47,871 bases of DNA from an uncultured Clostridia bacterium (GTDB lineage Bacteria; Bacillota; Clostridia; TANB77; CAG-508): the NCBI GenBank assembly GCA_904387305.1, contig CAJFLB010000007.1:1-47871 (forward strand), given 5' to 3'. The position numbers and the translations under genes are program-made. The notes under the pieces are model-generated. The model saw nothing but the letters and a program-made list of their open reading frames with translations. It searched no databases and was not told the DNA's origin. The first letter of the stretch is position 1; the number at the start of each line of letters is the position of its first letter. Positions 35,376 through 42,174 of the stretch are shown here, in pieces.

Positions 35376-36104
35376 ATGTTTGAAAACAGTGTAGAAGCAA
35401 TCAAAAAAGCACAATCTGGTGATAAGTATGAAATGGAAAGAATGATTAGAGATAACAATGGACTCATATGGAGTATTGTAAAAAGATTTAATGGGAGAGG
35501 ATATGATTTAGAAGATTTATACCAGATAGGATGTATGGGATTTATAAAATCCATCAAAAGATTTGATACAAATTATGATGTGAAATTATCTACATATGCA
35601 GTTCCATATATGATAGGAGAAATTAAACGATATATCCGTGATGATGGACCAATAAAGGTTAGTAGAAGTATAAAGGAATTAGGAATGAAGATAAGAGAAC
35701 TGCAAAAGGAAAACATAAATAAAAAAGGGAAGGAATTGACAATTGAAGAATTAGAAAAAGAATTAAAAATTTCAAAAGAAGATATTGGATTAGCATTAGA
35801 ATCAAACAATACTGTAGAATCCATAGATGGAAAATTTTATGCAGATAATAAAGATGGAAATAGTATAAATTTAATAGAAAAAATTTCATCAGATAAAAAC
35901 GAAGAAGAATATATCACAAATAAATTAGCAATCAAACAATTAATAGAAGGATTAGAAGATAGAGACAAAGAGATTATCTTATTAAGATTTTATAAAGATA
36001 AAACACAATCACAAGTAGCAAAAATCTTGGGAATTACGCAAGTACAAGTATCAAGATTAGAAAAAAAAATTTTAGAAAATATGAAAATGAAGCTAATTTC
36101 GTAA
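35376..36104 (+). CDS. sigF: Forespore sigma factor SigF
   Basis: First compartment-specific sporulation sigma factor. The 242 residues contain region 2 (DLEDLYQIGCMGFIKSIKRFD, STYAVPYMIGEIKRYIRDDGPIKVSRS), the sporulation-sigma IKELG segment, and region 4 with a helix-turn-helix (KTQSQVAKILGITQVQVSRLEKKIL). It starts 9 bases after spoIIAB. RBS AGAGG is modest. Confidence 0.95.
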   Translation: MFENSVEAIKKAQSGDKYEMERMIRDNNGLIWSIVKRFNGRGYDLEDLYQIGCMGFIKSIKRFDTNYDVKLSTYAVPYMIGEIKRYIRDDGPIKVSRSIKELGMKIRELQKENINKKGKELTIEELEKELKISKEDIGLALESNNTVESIDGKFYADNKDGNSINLIEKISSDKNEEEYITNKLAIKQLIEGLEDRDKEIILLRFYKDKTQSQVAKILGITQVQVSRLEKKILENMKMKLIS

Positions 36105-36116
36105 AGAGGTGATAGG

Positions 36117-37128
36117 TTGAAGAAAGTTTTTATCTATTTTTTTGCTTTCTTATTTATTTGTTTTATCTTACCAGCATTACTTACAAAATCAGAAATTAGT
36201 GCATCATCAGAAATGAGCAATGAGGAAGATAATAAACAAGAAAGTGAAAAAGTTTTGGAACCATATACATATAATCAATATGGAACCATAAAATTATTGC
36301 ATACAGATACAAATGAAGTAGAAGAAGTTGCTTTAGATACATATCTTTGTAATGTGGTATCGGCAGAGATGCCAGTAGATTTTGAAAAAGAAGCCCTAAA
36401 AGCGCAAGCAATCGTTGCAAGAACTTATACAATTTATAAAATCAACAATAAAAAACATGATAATGCAGATATTTGTGATGATTCTACTTGTTGCCAGGCT
36501 TGGATTTCAAAAGAGGACAGATTAGCAAGATGGGATGGAGATAAAGAAGAAAAGTGGAATAAAATAGAAGAGTGTGTCAAAGAAACACAAGGAAAAATTA
36601 TTACATATAATCATGCACCAATCAATGCATTCTTCCATTCTAACAGTGGTGGGAAAACAGAACTTCCAGTAGATGTATGGGGAGGACGGTAGTAATATGC
36701 CATATCTTCAAGTTGTTGAAACAGCAGGGGAAGAAGGATATACACAATATAATTCAGAAGTAGAATTAACAAATGAGGAAATAGTAGAAAAATTAAAAGA
36801 AAAATATACAGATATTCAAATTGACTTCAATAATCAAGAGGATGTAAAAATATTAGAATATACAAGTAGTGGAAGAGTGAAGACAATAAAATTTGGAAAT
36901 CATGAAATTTCAGGAACAGAAGCAAGAAGTATATTGGGATTACGATCTACTAATTTTGAAATATCCAAAGAAGAAGGAAAAATAAAATTTACAGTAATCG
37001 GATATGGACATGGAGTAGGAATGAGCCAAACAGGCGCAGATAGTATGGCAAAAAGTGGAAGTACGGCAGAAGAAATCATAAATCATTTCTATGTTGGTGT
37101 AGAGATTAAAGATGTAAATTCTCTTTAA
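36117..37128 (+). CDS. spoIID: Stage II sporulation protein D, split by a +1 shift at an in-frame CGG codon
   Basis: Lytic transglycosylase of the engulfment machine. Frame 1 starts at TTG 36117 (RBS AGAGGTGA): membrane anchor, then LDTYLCNVVSAEMPVDFEKEALKAQAIVARTYT with the catalytic Glu, and FFHSNSGGKTELPVDVWGG. It then reads CGG-TAG-TAA and stops. Skipping one base at the CGG (36687-36689) gives G-SNMPYLQVVETAGEEGY and the remaining domain through GYGHGVGMSQTGADSMA to 37128. The joined product is 336 residues, normal for SpoIID. Other sporulation genes here are intact, so loss of spoIID would be surprising. A purine-rich, Shine-Dalgarno-like GGGGAGGA precedes the CGG. Alternatives are mutation or sequencing error. 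Confidence 0.85.
36687..36689 (+). other. +1 frameshift site at CGG (spoIID)
   Basis: GGA-CGG-TAG-TAA in the zero frame, with two stop codons directly after CGG. The +1 frame reads GGT-AGT-AAT and restores the SpoIID sequence. GGGGAGGA lies immediately upstream. Confidence 0.75.
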
Positions 37129-37134
37129 TCTAAA

Positions 37135-37385
37135 ATTTTTTGAAAATCAATATTTAGAGGATTTAATATTAAGCAGACTAGTACTATATATTTTTTATGA
37201 AGTTACGAATGTAAATGGAAGAATATTACAAATTCTTTAATTAACAAGTAGGAGAATCTCAAACTCGCTTTGAGAGGTGCCTGCTTGTTAATTAGAGAAT
37301 TTATTTATTCTGCAATGCAACCGAGTAATTCATAAAAAATATATAGTACTAGTCTGCTTTAGATTATTTAGGATTTTCAAAAAAT
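37135..37385. repeat. Structured palindromic element, copy D
   Basis: Outer arms 37135-37148 and 37372-37385, then perfect 29-bp arms 37173-37201 and 37329-37357. The core has CGAATGTA (37206-37213), an apical stem TTAATTAACAAG with its complement, a loop ending GAGAGGT, and CCGAG (37321-37325). It has the same order of motifs as copy A but different stem sequences. It fills the spoIID-spoIIQ gap. Confidence 0.75.
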
Positions 37386-37454
37386 TATTAAAAAATGTAT
37401 ATTCTTTTTAAAAAAGGAAATACTTGTAATAATAAAGTATTTAAGGAGGAGTGT

Positions 37455-38267
37455 ATGAAAAAGGATATTCATTTAAAAAATATAGGAGAAAGAAATATAA
37501 ATGACAAAATGATTTCTTATGTAGTCATAGGAGTGATTATTGTTGCGATTATTATTATATCTCTACTATTGTATAGTCAAAAAATAAATAATGATGTGAA
37601 AGACGAAACTATAACATTAGATCAAATGACAGATATGATGGGAGATACAGATGAATATAATGAAGAAACAGAAAGCGCTAGTACAGAAATAGGAAAAACG
37701 GTTGAAGAAAGTAAAGAAGAAATAGAACAAGAAAATGTTGTACAGAATCAAACTGTACAAAATATCAGTAATAATGAAAGTATAGAAAACAGTAGTATAA
37801 GTACAAATACAACACAAAATTCAACCAGTGAAGAACAACAAGAAACACAAGAAGTCAAAGAATTATCTTTTGAAAGGCCAGTAGAAGGAGAATTTGTAAG
37901 GGAATTTGCACAAGAAAATTTAGTATATTCAGAAACATTAGAAGAATGGGTTACACATACTGGAATTGATATAAAAGCAGAAAAAACAACAGTTGTAAAA
38001 GCAGCAGAAGCAGGTGTGGTAAAATCCATAAAAAATGATCCTAGATATGGTTTAACTATTGTAATAGAACATGATGATACTTATCAAACTGTATATTCAA
38101 ATTTATTAACTTCTGAATTTGTTGTAGAAGGAGAAACAGTAGAAAAAGGACAATCTATAGGAACTGTTGGAAATAGTGCTGTATTTGAAATTGCGGATGA
38201 GCCACATTTACATTTTGAAATATTAAAAGATGCTATAGCAATAGACCCTTCGATTTATATACAATAA
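37455..38267 (+). CDS. spoIIQ: SpoIIQ-like M23 peptidase-domain protein
   Basis: Forespore membrane protein that pairs with SpoIIIAH across the septum during engulfment. The 270 residues comprise a membrane segment (about 20-40), a Ser/Thr/Asn/Glu-rich linker, and a LytM (M23) domain. The metal-binding residues look present (HTGID and HLHFE), as in clostridial SpoIIQ and unlike Bacillus SpoIIQ. The ATG at 37455 follows AAGGAGG. An in-frame extension upstream runs into the palindromic element and is rejected. It follows spoIID as in other Clostridia. Confidence 0.82.
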   Translation: MKKDIHLKNIGERNINDKMISYVVIGVIIVAIIIISLLLYSQKINNDVKDETITLDQMTDMMGDTDEYNEETESASTEIGKTVEESKEEIEQENVVQNQTVQNISNNESIENSSISTNTTQNSTSEEQQETQEVKELSFERPVEGEFVREFAQENLVYSETLEEWVTHTGIDIKAEKTTVVKAAEAGVVKSIKNDPRYGLTIVIEHDDTYQTVYSNLLTSEFVVEGETVEKGQSIGTVGNSAVFEIADEPHLHFEILKDAIAIDPSIYIQ

Positions 38268-38304
38268 CTGTAACTATTCCGTTGTATAAAATTTCTAATT
38301 ACAA

Positions 38305-38478
38305 GTTCTTGTATATTTATTTTTAATAAATCTCTCGGCTCAATACGTGCTCTAGCCTTTCTAATTAGAAAAGAAACGAGCCTCTTGCTATTCCTGCTTC
38401 CTCATTTCTTTTCTATTAAGAAAGTCTACAAGCATTCCAATCACATTCGGCATTTATGAAAAATAAATATGCAAGAAC
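38305..38478. repeat. Structured palindromic element, copy C
   Basis: Outer arms at about 38305-38330 and 38453-38478 (GTTCTTGTATATTTATTTTT and near complement). The core runs CTCGG (38334-38338), an apical stem AGAAAAGAAACGAG with complement, loop CCTCTTGCT...GCTTC, and CACATTCG (38442-38449), in the same orientation as copy B. It fills most of the spoIIQ-ychF gap. No gene seen. Confidence 0.8.
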
Positions 38479-38520
38479 TCGTATAACATCACTTGGATAC
38501 AATAACTTAATTTTTTGCAA

Positions 38521-38549
38521 TTGACGAAGTGAAATATGTATGATAAAAT
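38521..38549 (+). promoter_or_regulatory. Promoter of ychF
   Basis: TTGACG (38521-38526), a 17-base spacer with TG one base before the -10, then TAAAAT (38544-38549). Confidence 0.7.
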
Positions 38550-38601
38550 ACGTTAATGAGTAGCGCAACTACAAAATAAATATAGAAGAGGGAATGAAAA
38601 A

Positions 38602-39693
38602 ATGAAGTTAGGAATCGTTGGACTACCAAATGTAGGAAAAAGTACGTTATTTAATAGTATAACAAAAGCAGGTGCAGAATGTGCAAATTATCCATTTTGT
38701 ACAATAGAACCAAATGTAGGAGTAGTACCTGTTCCAGATGAGAGATTAGATGTATTAACAAATATGTATCATCCACAAAAGACAACACATGCAGTTATTG
38801 AATTTGTAGATATAGCAGGATTGGTAAAAGGAGCAAGTAAAGGAGAAGGACTAGGAAATAAGTTTTTATCACATATTCGTGAAACAGATGCTATATGTGA
38901 AGTAGTGAGATGTTTTGAAGATTCTAACATTGTCCATGTAGATGGAAATATAGATCCAGTAAGAGATATTGAAACCATTAATTTAGAATTAATATTTGCA
39001 GATATAGAAACGGTTAATAAACGATTAGATAAAGCAAAGAAAAATTTAAAAGCAGATAAAAAATATCAAGAAGAAATTGATGTATTAGAAAAAATAAAAG
39101 AAAATTTAGAAAATGGAATTTCAGCAAGAGCGATTGACTTTAATGAAGATGAACAAGCTTTAGTAAAAGATATGTTTCTATTAACAACAAAACCAATATT
39201 ATATATTGCAAATGTATCTGAAGAGCAACTTGGTGATGCAGAGAATGACCAGATGGTCCAAAAAGTAAAAGAATATGCTGCAAAAGAAAAAGCAGAAGTA
39301 ATACCATTATGTGTAAAAGTGGAAGAAGAATTATCAGGACTAGATGATAATGATAAAAAAGAAATGCTAGAAATGCTAGGATTAGAAGAATCAGGACTAG
39401 ATAAAGTTATCAAAAGAAGTTATGACTTACTAGGTTTAATGTCATTCCTAACAGCCGGAGAACCAGAAGTAAGAGCATGGACAATCAAGAAAGGAACAAA
39501 AGCTCCGCAAGCAGCAGGAAAGATACATTCAGACATTGAAAGAGGTTTTATTAAAGCTGAAGTGGTTTCTTTTAAAGATTTAGTAGAACAAGGATCAATG
39601 GTGGCAGCAAAAGAAAAAGGATTAGTAAGGTCAGAAGGAAAAGACTATATTATGCAAGATGGAGATATTGTTTTATTTAAATTTAATGTATAA
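38602..39693 (+). CDS. ychF: Ribosome-associated GTPase-family ATPase YchF
   Basis: Obg-like ATPase (OLA1 family) that binds ribosomes and affects translation and stress responses. The 363 residues contain GLPNVGKST (G1), the NYPFCTIEPNVG switch, DIAGLVKGASKGEGLGNKFL (G3), a coiled-coil insert and the C-terminal TGS domain (LTAGEPEVRAWTI, HSDIERGFIKAEV, KDYIMQDGDIVLFKFNV). RBS AAGAGGGA precedes the ATG. Confidence 0.95.
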   Translation: MKLGIVGLPNVGKSTLFNSITKAGAECANYPFCTIEPNVGVVPVPDERLDVLTNMYHPQKTTHAVIEFVDIAGLVKGASKGEGLGNKFLSHIRETDAICEVVRCFEDSNIVHVDGNIDPVRDIETINLELIFADIETVNKRLDKAKKNLKADKKYQEEIDVLEKIKENLENGISARAIDFNEDEQALVKDMFLLTTKPILYIANVSEEQLGDAENDQMVQKVKEYAAKEKAEVIPLCVKVEEELSGLDDNDKKEMLEMLGLEESGLDKVIKRSYDLLGLMSFLTAGEPEVRAWTIKKGTKAPQAAGKIHSDIERGFIKAEVVSFKDLVEQGSMVAAKEKGLVRSEGKDYIMQDGDIVLFKFNV

Positions 39694-39816
39694 TAGAGGT
39701 TATATTCTTGTAACAAAAATGTAATAAAAAAATTTTAAAAATGTATTGACCAAAAAATAAAATAAGTATATTATAATGATATATAAACAAAAGATAGACA
39801 ATAGTGTGTTTGCAAC

Positions 39817-39845
39817 TTGCAATTATTAAAAAAACATGATATAAT
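39817..39845 (+). promoter_or_regulatory. Promoter of the LPKTG mini-protein gene (with a second upstream)
   Basis: TTGCAA (39817-39822), a 17-base spacer, then TATAAT (39840-39845). Another candidate lies upstream: TTGACC (39746-39751) with TATTAT at 39769-39774, spacing 17. Two promoters would give a strongly expressed small surface protein. Confidence 0.65.
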
Positions 39846-39902
39846 AATAATTGTTTATAGAGTAATCGAAAAAATATACTATTTGAAGTAAGGAGAGGTA
39901 AT

Positions 39903-40253
39903 ATGAAAAAATCAATTATTTTAAAAAGTTTTTTAGTAATTTTAACGTGTGTAATGCTTATATTTGCAATAACACCAGTATATGCAGCAACAGATGAAGG
40001 TTTTGAAGATGTATTTAATATGACGAATACAGGTAACACATCAAATACAGGTAATACAAATACAAGAAATACAAACACAAATTCAAGCAATGTTCAAAAC
40101 TTGAATGCGTTAAGAAATACAGCTAACACAACAAATACTTTACCAAAAACAGGAATACAAGATTCTTTACCAACTGTATTATTAGTAGTTGTATTTGCAA
40201 TCTCAGCAGTTTATGCATATAAGAAAATAAAAGATTATAGAAATATTGATTAG
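39903..40253 (+). CDS. Small LPKTG-anchored surface protein with Asn-Thr repeats
   Basis: The 116 residues comprise a signal peptide ending around YAA (about residue 29), a short exposed region made largely of Asn-Thr-Gly repeats (NTGNTSNTGNTNTRNTNT), then a complete cell-wall sorting signal: LPKTG at 80-84, a hydrophobic segment and a basic tail. The mature exposed part would be only about 50 residues, too short for a globular domain, so it may be a spacer, coat or mini-fibre subunit. The sortase gene faces it directly with a shared terminator. RBS AAGGAGAGG precedes the ATG. Confidence 0.85.
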   Translation: MKKSIILKSFLVILTCVMLIFAITPVYAATDEGFEDVFNMTNTGNTSNTGNTNTRNTNTNSSNVQNLNALRNTANTTNTLPKTGIQDSLPTVLLVVVFAISAVYAYKKIKDYRNID

Positions 40254-40261
40254 AGATAAAG

Positions 40262-40293
40262 AAATTGAAGATGTTTAGTCATCTTCAATTTTT
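40262..40293. terminator. Bidirectional terminator between LPKTG protein and sortase
   Basis: AAATTGAAGATG (40262-40273) pairs with 40280-40291 around TTTAGT and is followed by T residues. It overlaps the sortase stop codon. Confidence 0.8.
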
Positions 40294-40973
40294 GCTTTTA
40301 TAATAATTCGATTACCATTAAAATTATTACAAGTAACTAAAGTTAATTCAAAAGAATCTGTAATTGTTTCATATACAGGAGATAAATCATCAGATTTTAC
40401 TTCATAATTTTTTATGACAGAATACATATATTGATTGTCAAAATTATCATATATATATATTTTATCGTTTATATTTAAATCTTTAATCTTACTAAAAAAT
40501 TTATCATTATCATAATTATGTCCAGCAATGCATAAATTAATTTCATCAGAATTTGCAGAAGGAAAATTTCCCCAAAATCTACAAGGAGAAGTTTTTAATA
40601 ATTCATCTGTTAATCCATTAAAAATAGGATAAGAAATATTTAACGTAGGAATTTCAATAATACCAATAATGCTATTAGGTTCAAGCTGAGATGTATTATC
40701 TGACATAGTATTTGTATGATTAGAATATAATTTGGTAATACTATAATTATTAAATAATAAATTAGAAAAATCTTCTTTATGATTTAAAGAAATTTTGTAA
40801 TAAGCAAATATAGAAGTAATGGTAAATATAGCGATAATAGAGAGTAAAAATTGAATATTAAATATTTTGCTATAAAAATGTTTTTTCGATGGAACTGTAT
40901 TTTTATTATGAGAATTCTGTGATTGATCAATATGTTTATTTAAGTCTGTATTAATAATTTGATTCATATACAT
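40275..40973 (-). CDS. Sortase (class D-like)
   Basis: Membrane-bound transpeptidase that cuts LPxTG-type signals and joins the protein to the cell wall. The 232 residues have an N-terminal membrane segment (about 37-57) and the sortase core: IIGIIEIPTLNISYPIFNGLT, the catalytic His in CIAGHNYD, Cys in LTLVTCNNF and Arg in GNRIIIKAK. The most likely substrates in the window are the facing LPKTG protein and the LPAAG protein at 11846. RBS AAAGGA precedes the ATG; a second ATG two codons later is possible. Confidence 0.88.
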   Translation of the reverse strand: MYMNQIINTDLNKHIDQSQNSHNKNTVPSKKHFYSKIFNIQFLLSIIAIFTITSIFAYYKISLNHKEDFSNLLFNNYSITKLYSNHTNTMSDNTSQLEPNSIIGIIEIPTLNISYPIFNGLTDELLKTSPCRFWGNFPSANSDEINLCIAGHNYDNDKFFSKIKDLNINDKIYIYDNFDNQYMYSVIKNYEVKSDDLSPVYETITDSFELTLVTCNNFNGNRIIIKAKIEDD

Positions 40974-41100
40974 ACCATTCCTTTCATTTGTTGCAAAATT
41001 TCAATTTCTATTAACTATTAGTATTGCCGTATATAATAAAAATATGATGTTAAAAATAAATAAAAAAATGGAAATCTTAAAAGGGAAATTTACATAAATG

Positions 41101-41129
41101 TGGAAAAATATTGCGTTTTGTGGTATAAT
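41101..41129 (+). promoter_or_regulatory. Promoter of the gene at 41178
   Basis: TGGAAA (41101-41106), a 17-base spacer and consensus TATAAT (41124-41129), with TG one base upstream of the -10. Confidence 0.6.
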
Positions 41130-41177
41130 TAAGGTGTAGTATAAAAATATTTTTCAAATGTAGAAAGGAGAGTTTAC

Positions 41178-41573
41178 ATGCTGATTAAATTGACTTCAAT
41201 TGTGTTTAAAAACCAAGGAGAGGAGATCCTCTTTAAAATTCCTAAAGAACAACAGATTGATTTTAATTATGGGTTTGAACCTATAGAAGAGGAGAATCGA
41301 ATTGAAGCTATCAAAAACGAAGTCGAAGCAGCAGGAGGATGTATCTTAGCTTATATCGAGAAATCGATGAAAGCTCTCCTGCAAAGCAAGAAGAAAAGAG
41401 AAACTGAACTTATTATGAGTCATTTCATATTTTTTTCTGAAGAAGGAGAAGAAAGATACAAAATCCCAGGACGCTTATCATTTTTAAAGATAGAGCAGGA
41501 TGAGCGGCGTGCTGTTGAATTTGCGGGGAAAACTTTCCTTCTTTCGATATCATCAGATATCAAAAGGAGGTAA
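41178..41573 (+). CDS. Hypothetical protein with atypical codon use
   Basis: The 131 residues match no family I recognise. No signal peptide or membrane segment; the N-terminus MLIKLTSIVFKNQGEEILFKI looks beta-rich, the middle helical and charged. Codon use departs from the neighbours: CTC, CTG, ATC, GTC, CGC and CGG occur, and the DNA is visibly GC-richer. It holds the only in-frame CGG (41505-41507) seen outside the two frameshift sites; reading zero frame there gives a clean stop just before a terminator, whereas a +1 shift gives nothing sensible. RBS AAAGGAGAG precedes the ATG. It may be a recent acquisition. Confidence 0.65.
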   Translation: MLIKLTSIVFKNQGEEILFKIPKEQQIDFNYGFEPIEEENRIEAIKNEVEAAGGCILAYIEKSMKALLQSKKKRETELIMSHFIFFSEEGEERYKIPGRLSFLKIEQDERRAVEFAGKTFLLSISSDIKRR

Positions 41574-41586
41574 TACTACAAACCAA

Positions 41587-41612
41587 GGGGGCGTTCTGCC
41601 CCCGCTTTTTTT
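41587..41612 (+). terminator. GC-rich intrinsic terminator
   Basis: GGGGGC (41587-41592) pairs with GCCCCC (41598-41603), followed by GC and a run of seven T. The GC-rich stem is unusual for this window and fits the odd composition of the gene before it. Confidence 0.9.
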
Positions 41613-41625
41613 ATTGTAAAAAAAC

Positions 41626-41671
41626 TTGACAAAGTAAAAATATAGCATTAAAATAGTTAGGCTACGAACTA
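41626..41671 (+). promoter_or_regulatory. Promoter and candidate MarR operator
   Basis: TTGACA (41626-41631), a 17-base spacer and TAAAAT (41649-41654). TAGTT (41654-41658) and AACTA (41667-41671) form an inverted repeat over the likely transcription start, a common place for autoregulation by MarR proteins. Confidence 0.6.
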
Positions 41672-41685
41672 AAAGAGGTGTGGAT

Positions 41686-42174
41686 ATGGAAAAACATGAA
41701 ATTGGAAAATACATTCAAATTGTATCAAGACAATTAAAAAGAAATATGGACGAAACATTAAGCCAATATAATGTTACAGGCGTACAATCTATGGTCATAG
41801 GATATATTTATAAAAAATCCCAAAAAGGGGAAGTATTTGCTAAAGATATAGAAGAAGAATTTGATATGAGAAAAGCGACAGTTACTGGGATTATCCAATT
41901 GATGGAAACCAATGGTTTAATTGAAAGAAAAGCTAAAGAAGGTGATTCCAGATTAAAAAGTATCGTATTAACACCAAAATCTTTAGAAATAAAAAAAGTT
42001 GTAAAAAAACAAATAGATATAGAAGAAAAAAATATAGTAAATGAAATGACCAAAGAAGAGCAAAAACAATTTTTAGAATTGCTAAAAAGAGCATCAAGCA
42101 ATTTAGAAAATAGTAAGAAAAACACACATAAAAAAATTAAAAATAATGAAGAAGGGAGAGAAAAAATATGTTAA
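41686..42174 (+). CDS. MarR-family transcriptional regulator
   Basis: Winged-helix repressor, probably controlling its own operon with the two exporter genes downstream. The 162 residues contain the MarR fold (ISRQLKRNMDETLSQYNVTGVQSMVIGYI, DMRKATVTGIIQLMETNGLIERKAKEGDSRLKSIVLT). The ATG at 41686 follows AGAGGTG; a GTG two codons earlier overlaps it. Its last bases overlap the next start by 7 bases, implying translational coupling. Confidence 0.9.
   Translation: MEKHEIGKYIQIVSRQLKRNMDETLSQYNVTGVQSMVIGYIYKKSQKGEVFAKDIEEEFDMRKATVTGIIQLMETNGLIERKAKEGDSRLKSIVLTPKSLEIKKVVKKQIDIEEKNIVNEMTKEEQKQFLELLKRASSNLENSKKNTHKKIKNNEEGREKIC

Noticed and set aside
22042..38478. CRISPR array or integron attC array
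   Set aside because: Copies are far apart, not evenly spaced, differ in stem sequence, and no cas or integrase cassette genes are adjacent; XerD nearby is the housekeeping recombinase.
41502..41612. Possible +1 shift at the CGG in the gene at 41178
   Set aside because: The +1 frame meets a second CGG and runs through the GC-rich terminator, giving no sensible product; the zero frame ends just before the terminator.
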